This document shows, piece after piece, positions 7,480-16,850 of a DNA stretch of 32,690 nt. The translations under genes and the position numbers were made by a program. How positions within the stretch are numbered: the first letter of the stretch is position 1; the number at the start of each line of letters is the position of its first letter. Below the pieces are notes generated by a model. It did not search any database and was not told the DNA's origin. It saw only the letters and a list, made by a program, of their open reading frames with translations. The stretch spans positions 1 to 32,690 of the forward strand of contig DUPF01000038.1 in the NCBI GenBank assembly GCA_012838445.1, written 5' to 3'. Source of the DNA: Intrasporangiaceae bacterium (GTDB taxonomy: Bacteria > Actinomycetota > Actinomycetes > Actinomycetales > Dermatophilaceae).

Positions 7480-8597
7480 GACAACCAGCGTAGAAGAGCC
7501 GCTTCGCATTCGACATAATCGCGGGTCGGGGCCCGCTCGTCGTCCATGTGCGCCAGGTTGGGGTCGCCCGGTCCGAAGTTGACCGCCGGAACTCCCATCG
7601 CGGAGAAGCGGGAGACGTCGGTCCAGCCCTGCTTGGCCTCGACCGGCACGGCGAGCGCCGCGACGAAGGCCTGGGCGGCCGGCAGGTGCAGCCCGGGGCG
7701 CGCGCCGGGCGCGTTGTCGGTGATCTCGACGGCGAAGCCGTCGAAGACCTCCCGCACGTGCGCCTCGGCCCCGGCGGCGTCCAGGGACGGGGAGTACCGA
7801 TAGTTGACCGTGACGACGCACCGGTCCGGGATGACGTTGCCGGCGATGCCGCCGGAGATCAGGACGGCGTTGAGGGCCTCGCGGAACTCCAGTCCGTCGA
7901 CGGTATGCGTCGCCGGACGATAGCTGTTCAGTCGCCGAAGGATCTCCTCGGCGTCGTGGATCGCGTTGTGCCCCTTCCACGGCCGGGCGCTGTGGGCGGC
8001 GGTGCCGGTCGTCGTCACGCGGGCCCGCAACGTGCCCTTGCAGCCGCCCTCGACCGCCGCACTCGTCGGTTCGAGGAGGACCGCGAAGTCCGCGTCGTCG
8101 ATGAGGTCCCGACGCTGCTGCTCGATGTGGAGCAACCCGTTGAACTCGCTCTCGATCTCCTCCCCCTCGTAGAAGACGAAGGTGATGTCCCGGTTCGGTT
8201 CGCTGAGCAGGTGGGCGATGCGCAACTGGACCGCGACCCCGCCCTTCATGTCGACCGTGCCGCGCCCGTAGAGCATCTCCTCCCCGTCCTCGACGATCCG
8301 GCGGGTCGGCAGGTTGGTCGGCGCACCGGTGTCCGGGTCGGCGGTGATGGGGACGGTGTCGAGGTGCCCGGCGAGGACGACCCGCTCGGCCCGGCCGAGG
8401 TCGGTGCGGGCGACGACGGTGTTGCCGAGCCGGGTCACGCTCAGATGCGGGAGGGCCCGCAGCGCCGCCTCGACAGCGTCGGCGAGGGCCTCCTCCTGCA
8501 GGCTGACCGAGGGGATGTCGCACAGGGCGGCGGTGAGGGCGACGACGTCGAGGGACAGGTCGAGGACCGGCGGGGCCGGCTCCGGAGGTGTCGACAT
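7476..8597 (-). CDS. dapE: Succinyl-diaminopimelate desuccinylase
   Basis: This 373-residue M20-family metallohydrolase removes succinate from N-succinyl-LL-diaminopimelate in lysine and meso-DAP synthesis. Metal ligands and catalytic residues are visible: GHLDTVP (His78, Asp80), GRGTVDMKGG (Asp116), YEGEEIES (Glu146/147) and NLAHMDDE (His350). The ATG at 8597 is chosen because TAGAGT stands 7 nt upstream (leaderless layout); an in-frame GTG at 8606 overlaps that box. It diverges from dapD with 68 bp between starts, placing two steps of the same pathway under adjacent promoters. It leads a tight operon with the LOG, DivIVA-domain and PIG-V-like genes. Confidence 0.95.
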   Translation of the reverse strand: MSTPPEPAPPVLDLSLDVVALTAALCDIPSVSLQEEALADAVEAALRALPHLSVTRLGNTVVARTDLGRAERVVLAGHLDTVPITADPDTGAPTNLPTRRIVEDGEEMLYGRGTVDMKGGVAVQLRIAHLLSEPNRDITFVFYEGEEIESEFNGLLHIEQQRRDLIDDADFAVLLEPTSAAVEGGCKGTLRARVTTTGTAAHSARPWKGHNAIHDAEEILRRLNSYRPATHTVDGLEFREALNAVLISGGIAGNVIPDRCVVTVNYRYSPSLDAAGAEAHVREVFDGFAVEITDNAPGARPGLHLPAAQAFVAALAVPVEAKQGWTDVSRFSAMGVPAVNFGPGDPNLAHMDDERAPTRDYVECEAALLRWLS

Positions 8598-8604
8598 GAC
8601 CGCC

Positions 8605-8610
8605 ACTCTA
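8605..8610 (-). promoter_or_regulatory. -10 box (TAGAGT) for a leaderless dapE transcript
   Basis: TAGAGT on the minus strand is followed by 7 nt and the ATG at 8597. There is no convincing Shine-Dalgarno sequence, which supports leaderless initiation. Confidence 0.48.
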
Positions 8611-8653
8611 ACGAGCGGCCGCGAGCCGGATCGGCACCCCGGCGCGGGAGTCG

Positions 8654-8659
8654 TAGGCT
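8654..8659 (+). promoter_or_regulatory. -10 box (TAGGCT) for a leaderless dapD transcript
   Basis: TAGGCT is followed by 6 nt and the ATG at 8666. It lies 43 bp from the opposing dapE box, so the two RNA polymerase footprints would overlap. Confidence 0.46.
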
Positions 8660-8665
8660 GGCCCG

Positions 8666-9604
8666 ATGACCACCCGCACTGCCTCCGGCCACGGCCTGCT
8701 CACGATCACGACCGACGACTCCCCCACCCCCGGCACCGTCCTCGACGCATGGTTCCCCGCGCCGACGCTCGGCCCGACCGAGGGCCCGGCCCCGGCCGGC
8801 CTCGAAGCCCTCGCCGGCACCGACGATGCCCGTCAGGTGCGCCGCGAGGTGCGCCTCGTGACCATCGACCTGGACGCCGCACCCGCCGACACGCCCGACG
8901 CATACCTGCGCCTGCACCTGCTCTCGCACCGTCTCGTCGAACCCAACTCGATCAACCTCGACGGCGTCTTCGGCGCCCTGCCGAACGTCGTGTGGACCAG
9001 TCAGGGGCCTTGTGCCGTCGACGGATTCGAGTCGACCCGGGCTCGGCTGCAGGCCCGCGGCACGGTCGCGGTCTACGGCGTCGACAAGTTCCCGCGGATG
9101 GTCGACTACGTCGTCCCGGCCGGGGTGCGCATCGGTGACGCGGACCGGGTCCGGCTCGGCGCCTACCTCTCCCCCGGCACGACCGTCATGCACGAGGGGT
9201 TCGTCAACTTCAACGCCGGCACCCTCGGCTCCTCGATGATCGAGGGCCGGATCTCCCAGGGGGTCGTCGTCGGGGACGGCTCGGACATCGGCGGGGGCGC
9301 CTCGACGATGGGCACCCTCTCCGGCGGCGGCACCGAGCGGGTCAGCATCGGGGCCCGCTGCCTCGTCGGCGCCCAGGCCGGGGTCGGGATCGCGCTCGGT
9401 GACGACTGCGTCGTCGAGGCCGGGCTCTACCTGACCGCCGGGACGAAGGTCACCCTCCCCGACGGGCAGGTCGCCAAGGCGCGGGAACTCTCCGGGCAGT
9501 CCAATCTGTTGTTCCTACGCAACTCGGTCACCGGCGCCGTCGAGGCCCGTCCCCGCGACGGGCACGGCATCGTGCTCAACTCCGCGTTGCACGCCAACGA
9601 CTGA
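8666..9604 (+). CDS. dapD: Tetrahydrodipicolinate N-succinyltransferase
   Basis: This 312-residue enzyme transfers succinyl from succinyl-CoA to tetrahydrodipicolinate, the committed step of the succinylase branch. The actinobacterial form has an alpha/beta N-terminal domain and a left-handed parallel beta-helix built of hexapeptide repeats, seen from [18 protein letters not shown] through [18 protein letters not shown]. The conserved [14 protein letters not shown] and [21 protein letters not shown] segments hold the active-site and CoA pocket residues. The C-terminal [14 protein letters not shown] is also typical. It is transcribed away from dapE and is followed 15 bp later by a transglycosylase-like gene. 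Confidence 0.96.
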   Translation: MTTRTASGHGLLTITTDDSPTPGTVLDAWFPAPTLGPTEGPAPAGLEALAGTDDARQVRREVRLVTIDLDAAPADTPDAYLRLHLLSHRLVEPNSINLDGVFGALPNVVWTSQGPCAVDGFESTRARLQARGTVAVYGVDKFPRMVDYVVPAGVRIGDADRVRLGAYLSPGTTVMHEGFVNFNAGTLGSSMIEGRISQGVVVGDGSDIGGGASTMGTLSGGGTERVSIGARCLVGAQAGVGIALGDDCVVEAGLYLTAGTKVTLPDGQVAKARELSGQSNLLFLRNSVTGAVEARPRDGHGIVLNSALHAND

Positions 9605-9619
9605 TCGACCCGGACCTGG

Positions 9620-10516
9620 ATGACTCAACGCCCCTTCGCCCTCGCCGAGGAACAGGCACCCCGACGCCGGCCGGGGTGCCTGATCGGCATGCTCGTCGTG
9701 ACCGGGCTCGTCGTCGTCGGCGCCTACGCGGGGATCCAGTGGTTCCGCAGCGGGATGGACCTCGGCGGCCAGATGTGCCGGGCCACCGCGGCCGAGACGA
9801 CGGTGAGCTTCAGCCCCGAGCAGATGGACAATGCCGCGACGATCGTCGGCATCGCGATGGGGCGCGGGATGCCGGCCCGGGCCGGGACGATCGCGATCGC
9901 GACGGCGATCCAGGAGAGCAAACTGCGCAACATCAACTACGGCGACCGGGACTCCCTCGGCCTGTTCCAGCAGCGGCCCAGCCAGGGCTGGGGCACCGTC
10001 GAGGAGATCCTCGACCCGGAGTATTCGACGAACACCTTCTACGACGCGCTCGTCAAGGTGCCGGACTGGGAGAACGGCGTCGTCACCGAGGTCGCCCAGG
10101 CGGTCCAGCGCAGCGCCTTCCCGGACGCCTACGGCGACCACGAGATGGAGGGTCGGGTCATCGCCTCGACCCTGTCCGGGCACACCCGCGCCTCGATGGT
10201 GTGCCGGTTGGACGCCCCGATCACGCACACCCAGACCGAGCAACTCCTCGCCGACCTCGCCACGCACCTCGGGGTGCAGGGCACGGTGAGCGAGGACGGC
10301 CGCACCCTGAGCGTCGACGGCGCCGATGAGCAGCAGGCCTGGTCGGTCGGTCAGTACCTCGTCGCCAAGGCCGAGCGGTATGCGTTGACCCGCGTCCAGG
10401 TGGCCGATCAGGTGTGGAGCCGCTCCAGTGGGCAGTCGGCGCTGGCGTGGGAGGCGGCCGGTTCGGGCAGCGGTCCGACGACGGTCACCGTCGCCCTGAC
10501 TCCGGCCCCGGCCTGA
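9620..10516 (+). CDS. Membrane-anchored lytic transglycosylase-like protein
   Basis: This 298-residue protein has a short basic N-terminus (RRRPG), one transmembrane helix (about residues 20-40) and an extracytoplasmic domain. IATAIQESKLRNINYGDRDS and LGLFQQRPSQGWGT are the SLT/goose-lysozyme-like pattern, with Glu in QES as probable catalytic acid. Proteins of this type are often left as hypothetical or misnamed in actinobacteria. A C-terminal alpha/beta region (about 200-298) has no assignment. It follows dapD by 15 bp with no good ribosome site, so it is probably cotranscribed with dapD: wall-precursor synthesis with a possible wall-remodelling enzyme. It converges on citrate synthase. Confidence 0.75.
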   Translation: MTQRPFALAEEQAPRRRPGCLIGMLVVTGLVVVGAYAGIQWFRSGMDLGGQMCRATAAETTVSFSPEQMDNAATIVGIAMGRGMPARAGTIAIATAIQESKLRNINYGDRDSLGLFQQRPSQGWGTVEEILDPEYSTNTFYDALVKVPDWENGVVTEVAQAVQRSAFPDAYGDHEMEGRVIASTLSGHTRASMVCRLDAPITHTQTEQLLADLATHLGVQGTVSEDGRTLSVDGADEQQAWSVGQYLVAKAERYALTRVQVADQVWSRSSGQSALAWEAAGSGSGPTTVTVALTPAPA

Positions 10517-10532
10517 GCCTCGCGGCCTCGCG
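10517..10532. repeat. Perfect 8-bp tandem duplication between two stop codons
   Basis: GCCTCGCG occurs twice in tandem and fills the whole gap between the transglycosylase-like stop and the gltA stop. No terminator hairpin is seen here, so readthrough in both directions is possible. Confidence 0.6.
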
Positions 10533-11828
<1,296 letters not shown>

Positions 11829-11870
11829 GCTGCGTGGTCCTTCATCTTCGTCGGGGCTTCGCAGCGCCGT

Positions 11871-11896
11871 AGGGTAGCGACGCTCGCCCTCGAGCG
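11871..11896 (-). promoter_or_regulatory. Possible gltA promoter with overlapping palindrome
   Basis: On the minus strand TACCCT (11871-11876) could be a -10 box giving a leader of about 40 nt. CGCTCG-CCCT-CGAGCG (11881-11896) is a 6-bp inverted repeat directly upstream, where a repressor would block RNA polymerase. No -35 box is recognisable. Confidence 0.3.
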
Positions 11897-11935
11897 GACA
11901 GGTGGAAATGTCTCGAATCGACCATATCCCTTGAA

Positions 11936-11955
11936 CAGAAAACCGGTGAAACCGG
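11936..11955 (-). terminator. Short intrinsic terminator after dapC
   Basis: On the minus strand CCGGT-TTC-ACCGG forms a 5-bp hairpin, followed at once by TTTTCTGTT. It begins 9 nt after the dapC stop. The stem is short, but the T run is the clearest in the window. Confidence 0.5.
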
Positions 11956-11963
11956 ATCGGCCC

Positions 11964-13118
11964 TCAGGCGCTGGTCAGTCGGTATGCGGCTGCTGCGATG
12001 CGCTCATCGGTTGCGGTCAGCGCGATCCGCACGTGCTGGGTCCCGGCCGGGCCGTAGAACGACCCGGGAGCGGCGAGGATCCCCCGGTCGGCGAGCCGAC
12101 CGATCGTCACCCAGCAGTCCTCCTCCGCGGTCGCCCACAGATAGAGGCCCGCCTCGGAGTCCTCGATGCGCAGCCCGAAGGCCTCGACCACGGGGCGGAG
12201 CAGATCACGTCGGGCGGCGTAGCGGGCCCGTTGGGCGAGGACGTGGTCGGCGTCGGCGAGCCCGGCGACGAGGGCCTGCTGGACCGGCCAGGGCATCATC
12301 ATGCCCGCATGTTTGCGGACCTCGAGGAGCCGGCGCACCAGGTTGGGGTCCCCGGCCACGAAGGCGGCCCGATAGCCGGCGAGGTTGGACTGCTTCGACA
12401 ACGAGTACACGCACAGCAGCCCCTCGTGCGAGCCGCCGGTGACACGCGGGTCGAGGATGCTCGGCGTCGTCGGGATGCCCTCCCGCGCGGCGGGGTCGCG
12501 CCAGTCGAGCTCGGCGTAGCACTCGTCGGAGGCGACGACGACGCCGTGGCGGCGGGCCCAGTCGACGACCTTGGCCAGGTGCTCGATCCCGAGCACCTTC
12601 CCGGTCGGGTTGCCGGGGGTGTTGAGCCACAACAGTTTTGGTGCGGTGGCGCGGGTCACCGGGCCGAATGCGGTGGTCGCGTCGGCGGCGAAGGGGGTCG
12701 CGCCGGCAAGTCTGGCCCCCACGTCATAGGTGGGGTATGCGACGCGCGGGAACGCGACGACGTCACCTGGTCCGAGGTCGAGCAGGGTGGGCAGCCACGC
12801 GACGAGTTCCTTGGAGCCGACGGTCGGGAGCACCCCGTCGGGGTCGACGTCGGGGACTCCGCGGCGGGCGTGGAACCACGTCGCGACCGCCTCCCGCAGG
12901 TCGGGGGTCCCGTAGGTCTGCGGATAGCCGGGTGCGTCGGCAGCGGCGACGAGCGCCTCGCGGATGACCTGCGGGGTCGGGTCGACGGGGGTGCCGACGG
13001 ACAGGTCGACCAGTCCCCCGGCGTCGTGCGGGCGGTCCGGACCGGTCGGCTCGAACGCGGCGGCCCGCTCCCGGTAGGGAACGAGGGAGTCCCACGGGAA
13101 GTCGGGGAGGGAGCGCAC
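11964..13118 (-). CDS. dapC: Succinyldiaminopimelate transaminase
   Basis: This 384-residue class I/II PLP aminotransferase acts between DapD and DapE in lysine/DAP synthesis. PLP-binding segments are present: LLWLNTPGNPTGKVLG, VVASDECYAELDW and the Schiff-base lysine in YSLSKQSNLAGYR. The GTG at 13118 gives the start VRSLPDFPWDSLVPY, the usual beginning of actinobacterial DapC; the track ORF extends into the ferredoxin gene. It follows the ferredoxin by 29 bp, the same pairing as Rv1177/Rv1178. The assignment as DapC rather than another aminotransferase rests on this context and on dapD/dapE nearby. Confidence 0.9.
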   Translation of the reverse strand: MRSLPDFPWDSLVPYRERAAAFEPTGPDRPHDAGGLVDLSVGTPVDPTPQVIREALVAAADAPGYPQTYGTPDLREAVATWFHARRGVPDVDPDGVLPTVGSKELVAWLPTLLDLGPGDVVAFPRVAYPTYDVGARLAGATPFAADATTAFGPVTRATAPKLLWLNTPGNPTGKVLGIEHLAKVVDWARRHGVVVASDECYAELDWRDPAAREGIPTTPSILDPRVTGGSHEGLLCVYSLSKQSNLAGYRAAFVAGDPNLVRRLLEVRKHAGMMMPWPVQQALVAGLADADHVLAQRARYAARRDLLRPVVEAFGLRIEDSEAGLYLWATAEEDCWVTIGRLADRGILAAPGSFYGPAGTQHVRIALTATDERIAAAAYRLTSA

Positions 13119-13147
13119 GATCGGCGGGGGTCGGGTGGGTCGGTGCT

Positions 13148-13474
13148 CTAGAGGTCGTGCACCTGCGGCGGCAGGGCCGCGACGATCGGGTGGTCCTTGG
13201 GGATGACCCCCATCTTGGCCGCCCCGCCGGGGGAGCCGAGGTCGTCGAAGAACTCGACATTGGCCTTGTAGTAGTCGGCCCACTCCTCCGGGGTGTCGTC
13301 CTCGTAGTAGATCGCCTCGACCGGGCAGACCGGCTCGCAGGCGCCGCAGTCGACGCACTCGTCGGGGTGGATGTAGAGCATCCGCTCGCCCTCGTAGATG
13401 CAGTCGACGGGACACTCATCGACACACGCCCGGTCCTTGAGGTCGACACAGGGCTCCGCGATCACGTACGTCAT
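13148..13474 (-). CDS. fdxC: 7Fe ferredoxin ([3Fe-4S][4Fe-4S])
   Basis: This acidic 108-residue electron carrier has two cluster motifs: C-x7-C-x3-CP (PCVDLKDRACVDECPVDC) for the 3Fe-4S cluster and CVDCGACEPVCP for the 4Fe-4S cluster. The C-terminal tail with LGSPGGAAKMG is typical of actinobacterial FdxA/FdxC. The start MTYVIAEPC at 13474 is the family start and has TAGTAT 7 nt upstream; the ATG at 13483 would overlap that box. dapC follows 29 bp later. The redox partner is not shown by context. Confidence 0.95.
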   Translation of the reverse strand: MTYVIAEPCVDLKDRACVDECPVDCIYEGERMLYIHPDECVDCGACEPVCPVEAIYYEDDTPEEWADYYKANVEFFDDLGSPGGAAKMGVIPKDHPIVAALPPQVHDL

Positions 13475-13481
13475 GGCGCAC

Positions 13482-13488
13482 ATACTAT
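13482..13488. promoter_or_regulatory. Shared two-way -10 box for fdxC and the GNAT gene
   Basis: Only 20 bp separate the fdxC ATG and the GNAT GTG. Their centre is the near-palindrome CATACTATG. Read rightward it gives TACTAT, 6 nt before GTG 13495; read leftward it gives TAGTAT, 7 nt before ATG 13474. Both fit leaderless TANNNT promoters and share five bases, so simultaneous binding is impossible. Confidence 0.55.
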
Positions 13489-13494
13489 GCGTCC

Positions 13495-14502
13495 GTGCCC
13501 TCTGACTCGACCTCGGCGCACCCGCCCGGCCCGCGGGTGGTGATCCGGTTCCGGTTGCCGGTCCCCGACCCGGCCACCGGAGCCACTCTCAGCGATGTCG
13601 TCGGGGACCTCGTCGCGGCCACCGCGGAGGAGATCGTCGTCGACTCCCGGCACGGCCGGGTCACGGTGCCGCGCTCGACGGTGGTCGCCACGAGAGTCGT
13701 CCCGCCGCGGCCGTCGCGTCGGGGCGCGCCGCACCGGGCGCTGTCCGTCGACGATCTGGAGCGGGTCATGGTCGGGGCCTGGCCGCCGGTGGAGCGGGCG
13801 GCACTGGGTCGTTGGCTGCTGCGGGCCGCACACGGCTTCACCTCCCGGGCCAACTCGGCCCTCGTCGTCGGCTCACCGGACCGGCCGGTGCCGGAGGCGT
13901 TGACCGCGGTCCGGCAGTGGTATGCATCGCGCACCCTGTCCGCCCGGCTCGCCGTGCCGATGCCGATGGGTCTGGACCTGGCGGCCGACCCGGTCGCGGC
14001 CGCGGCGATCGAAGCGGGATGGGAGCCGGGTGACCGCGTCACGGTCCTGACCGCGGCGTCGCGGACCGTCGTGGGTGCGTGTCCGTCTGCTCCCCCGCCC
14101 GAGGCGGCCGCCCGGATCGAGGTCGGTGATCGACTCGTCGACGACTGGCTGGCGGGGTTGCGGCAGCACCGCGCCGCCCCGGACGGTCCGGCCCGCGCGG
14201 TCCTGACCGGGTCCCCGGAGCAGCGGTTCGCCCTCGTCCGCGACGGCGCCGGTGCGGTCATCGCGGTGGCCCGGCTCGGGGTCAGCGACGGCTGGGGCGG
14301 GATCGGGGCGATGTGGGTCGCCCCGGATCACCGACGGCAGGGCCTGGGACGCAGCATGCTCGGCGAGCTGGCCAGGGCCGCAACGGATCTGGGCTGCGTG
14401 TCACTGCACCTGCAGGTCGAGGACGACAACGACGCTGCCCACTCGCTCTATGCGCAGGCGGGGTTCACGCCGCACCACAGTTACGCATACCTCAGCTGCT
14501 GA
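13495..14502 (+). CDS. GNAT-family N-acetyltransferase
   Basis: This 335-residue protein has a C-terminal GNAT domain. The acetyl-CoA loop is DHRRQGLGRSMLGELAR (about residues 279-295), preceded by the IGAMWVAP strand and followed by LHLQVEDDNDAAHSLYAQAG and FTPHHSYAYL. The N-terminal ~70 residues form a small beta-rich region (VVIRFRLPVPDP... to TVVATRVVP), and a middle domain has GFTSRANSALVVG, a pattern I associate with Rv0428c-type acetyltransferases. The substrate is unknown. The GTG start has no ribosome site but a -10 box at leaderless distance. It diverges from fdxC with only 20 bp between starts and converges on the VanW gene. Confidence 0.88.
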   Translation: MPSDSTSAHPPGPRVVIRFRLPVPDPATGATLSDVVGDLVAATAEEIVVDSRHGRVTVPRSTVVATRVVPPRPSRRGAPHRALSVDDLERVMVGAWPPVERAALGRWLLRAAHGFTSRANSALVVGSPDRPVPEALTAVRQWYASRTLSARLAVPMPMGLDLAADPVAAAAIEAGWEPGDRVTVLTAASRTVVGACPSAPPPEAAARIEVGDRLVDDWLAGLRQHRAAPDGPARAVLTGSPEQRFALVRDGAGAVIAVARLGVSDGWGGIGAMWVAPDHRRQGLGRSMLGELARAATDLGCVSLHLQVEDDNDAAHSLYAQAGFTPHHSYAYLSC

Positions 14503-14522
14503 GGCAGCTCACGGACGGGCGG

Positions 14523-16262
14523 TCAGCGGCTGTTCGGGTGGGTGCAGGTGACCTTGTCCTCGGGGTCGTAGTGGGTGGTGATGTTCTCCCGCTTGACCTC
14601 CCGACCGTTCTGCTTGATGATCCGGGTCACGGTCACGTCGAAGCCGACCATGGGGCTCTGCGTGACGCAGCCCGGCTTGTCGTCGACGATGGTGCGCGGC
14701 TGGCGGATGTTGCGGCGCGGACCCTTGACCGACTCGACGTCGAAGGTCTTGGTGCCCCAGAACTCCACCGTGACGGCGGTGTCGGTGGCCCAGGCCCGCA
14801 CGAGGATCCCGCCCTTGGTGTTGTTCGTCCATCGGTTGTCGATCGTGCCCCAGGAGACGGTGGCCTCCCGGCCCTCCGGGTAGCGCGGGATGTAGAACGA
14901 GTGCGCCCGGAACTCATCGATCTGCACGCCGGCGAAGTAGGCGGCGTTGTAGAGCGTCGTCGACACCTGGGAGATGCCGCCGCCGTAGCTGTCCGAGAGC
15001 CGGCCGTTGAGGATGATGCCAGCCTTGACGTAGCCCTTGTCCGGGGTCCGCTGCCCGAGGGTTCCGTTGAGGCTGAACGTCCCGCCCGGGGGCACATAGG
15101 TGCCGTTGATCCGGTTGGCGGCGATCTTGATGTTCGTGTTGCGGGACTGGCCGGCGCCGTAGTACGTCGTGAACCCGGAGATCTTGCCCTTGGGCAGGGT
15201 CGCCTTGGCCTGCTCGGTCGTGAACTTCGGCTGGGTGACGACCGGCTCCAGGGTCAGCGTCCGCTCATCGGTGCGCAGCGCGGCGAGCACCGCGTCCCCC
15301 TGGCCGGCCACCGCGATGCTGACGCCGGTCTGCGACGGCGCGACCGAGGCCTCGGTGCCGCTGAAGGTGACCTTGGCGTCCTTGGGGTCGCGGAGCACAC
15401 CGGACTCCTCCCCGGCCTCCTCGACGAGCGGGGTGAGCACCTCCTCGTCGACCGCCGGGGTGACCGCACCGTCGGCGACGGTCGCGCTCAGCGCGGTGAC
15501 GACCTGCGCGGCCGGGATCTCGAAGGAGTCCTCCCCGACCTTGACCGTGAGCGGCCCGGCGAGCGCCTTGTCGGCGAACTCGGACTTGAAGGCAGCGAAG
15601 GCCGTCGCCGGGGTGCGCGGGCCGACCGGCCCGCCGGCTCCCTCGATGTCCCGCTGGTGCGGCCAGACGGCACTGATCCGCTCGGTCGTGCCCGCGACGT
15701 CGACGGCCAGTCCGTCGACGGGCTCGACGATGTCGAGTTTGCCGTCGGTGAACGCGACCGTTCCCTCGACGGGGTCCTTGTCGATCCCGGCGGCCGCCCC
15801 GCTCACCGCCTTGGACAGTGCGTCCTGGTCGATCTTGAGGACGAAGTCCCGCTCGAAGGAGCCGGAGACGTGGTCGTAGAGTGCCCGCGGGTCGAGGGTG
15901 AAGCCGGTCAGCCCGTCCAGCGTGGCCGCGGTGTCGATCCGCAGACCGGACCGGTCCGGATCCAGCGTGAAGCTCTCCTCGGCGACCGTCACCTTGACCG
16001 GCTCGGATTCGAGTTTGGCGACCTCGCTCTCGACCTTGGCCGCGGCGGCCTCGGGTGAGAGCCCCCCGACATCGACGCCGCCGACGGTGGCGGTGGCCGG
16101 GACCTTGGTGCTCAGGTAGTAGGCGACGCCGACATACGCTCCCGCCAGCAGCAGGAGGGCACCGAGGAAACCGACGAGGAAGCCGCGGCGGCGACGGGTC
16201 GGAGGCAGCACCTCCGTCCGTTCCTCCGGGGAGGGTTCAGGCTCGTGATCGTGGTGCTGCAT
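14523..16262 (-). CDS. VanW-domain membrane-anchored protein
   Basis: This 579-residue protein has an Arg-rich cytoplasmic start (TRRRRGF), one transmembrane helix (about residues 27-48) and a large outer region. Two or more repeats of a peptidoglycan-binding-like (YoaR/PG_binding_4) domain precede the VanW domain near residues 365-500, marked by SRNTNIKIAANRINGT, PPGGTFSLNGTLG, GGGISQVSTTLYNAAYFAG and HSFYIPRYPEGREATV. VanW proteins sit in some glycopeptide-resistance clusters, but most, like this one, are chromosomal envelope proteins of unknown role; I infer no resistance. The ATG at 16262 has GGAAG 7 nt upstream. The flavin reductase gene is 71 bp upstream on the same strand. Confidence 0.9.
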   Translation of the reverse strand: MQHHDHEPEPSPEERTEVLPPTRRRRGFLVGFLGALLLLAGAYVGVAYYLSTKVPATATVGGVDVGGLSPEAAAAKVESEVAKLESEPVKVTVAEESFTLDPDRSGLRIDTAATLDGLTGFTLDPRALYDHVSGSFERDFVLKIDQDALSKAVSGAAAGIDKDPVEGTVAFTDGKLDIVEPVDGLAVDVAGTTERISAVWPHQRDIEGAGGPVGPRTPATAFAAFKSEFADKALAGPLTVKVGEDSFEIPAAQVVTALSATVADGAVTPAVDEEVLTPLVEEAGEESGVLRDPKDAKVTFSGTEASVAPSQTGVSIAVAGQGDAVLAALRTDERTLTLEPVVTQPKFTTEQAKATLPKGKISGFTTYYGAGQSRNTNIKIAANRINGTYVPPGGTFSLNGTLGQRTPDKGYVKAGIILNGRLSDSYGGGISQVSTTLYNAAYFAGVQIDEFRAHSFYIPRYPEGREATVSWGTIDNRWTNNTKGGILVRAWATDTAVTVEFWGTKTFDVESVKGPRRNIRQPRTIVDDKPGCVTQSPMVGFDVTVTRIIKQNGREVKRENITTHYDPEDKVTCTHPNSR

Positions 16263-16333
16263 CGGTCGCTTCCATGGCGGGGGACGGGGGCAGGGGGGTC
16301 CGGCCCTGCGGACCGGCCGCGGGGCACAACCTC

Positions 16334-16828
16334 CTAGTATGCGCCAGGCGTGCTCGCATACCTACTCCGGTAATAGAGGAGAGCCGGGGGCGGATCGTCG
16401 GATGCGGTGAGGTGGATCACCTCGCCAACGACGATGCTGTGATCGCCGGCGGCGTGGACGTCACGAATCTCACACTCGAGGTGGGCCAAGGCACCGCTGA
16501 TCAGGACGCAGTCGTTCGGGCCCCGGGTGTGCGGGACGGTCGTCAGTTGCCCGATGAGGGGTCGGCCCGGGGTGGACAGCCAGGTGGCGATCGACCGGTG
16601 CTCGGCGGCCAGGACACTGACCCCGAACACGCCCGCGTCCTGGACCGCGTCGTGGAAGCGGGCGTCCTGCTCGACGCAGAACAGCACGAGCGGCGGGTCG
16701 AGGGAGACGGCCGTGAACGAGTTGGCGGTCATCGCGTGGTCGTGCCCGGCGGAGTGGGCGGAGACGACGACCACGCCGGTGGCGTAGCGTCCCAGCGCGC
16801 GTTTGAAGCCACCCACGTCGATCTGCAT
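16334..16828 (-). CDS. Flavin reductase family protein (FMN-binding split barrel)
   Basis: This 164-residue protein resembles NAD(P)H:FMN reductase components that supply reduced flavin to monooxygenases. The family pattern is GRYATGVVVVSAHS, then HAMTANSFTAVSLDPPLVLF (FMN-binding loop), FGVSVLAAEHRSIATWLS and a late HSIVVGEVIHL segment. The ATG at 16828 has a strong GGAAGGA 5 nt upstream. The track start at 16966 lies in the upstream lipoprotein gene. No monooxygenase is nearby. The gap to the upstream solute-binding gene is 22 bp, so it is probably cotranscribed with it. Confidence 0.9.
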   Translation of the reverse strand: MQIDVGGFKRALGRYATGVVVVSAHSAGHDHAMTANSFTAVSLDPPLVLFCVEQDARFHDAVQDAGVFGVSVLAAEHRSIATWLSTPGRPLIGQLTTVPHTRGPNDCVLISGALAHLECEIRDVHAAGDHSIVVGEVIHLTASDDPPPALLYYRSRYASTPGAY

Positions 16829-16850
16829 CCGGGTCCTTCCGTCGCTGCCG

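Noticed and set aside
6748-8523. 591-aa minus-strand ORF as a fusion of a new N-terminal domain to the LOG protein
   Set aside because: The N-terminal half is a wrong-frame reading of dapE; the ATGA overlap at 7476-7479 gives the natural start.
14523-16262. VanW gene as part of a glycopeptide-resistance cluster
   Set aside because: No vanH/A/X, vanY or two-component genes nearby; stand-alone VanW proteins are common in actinobacteria.
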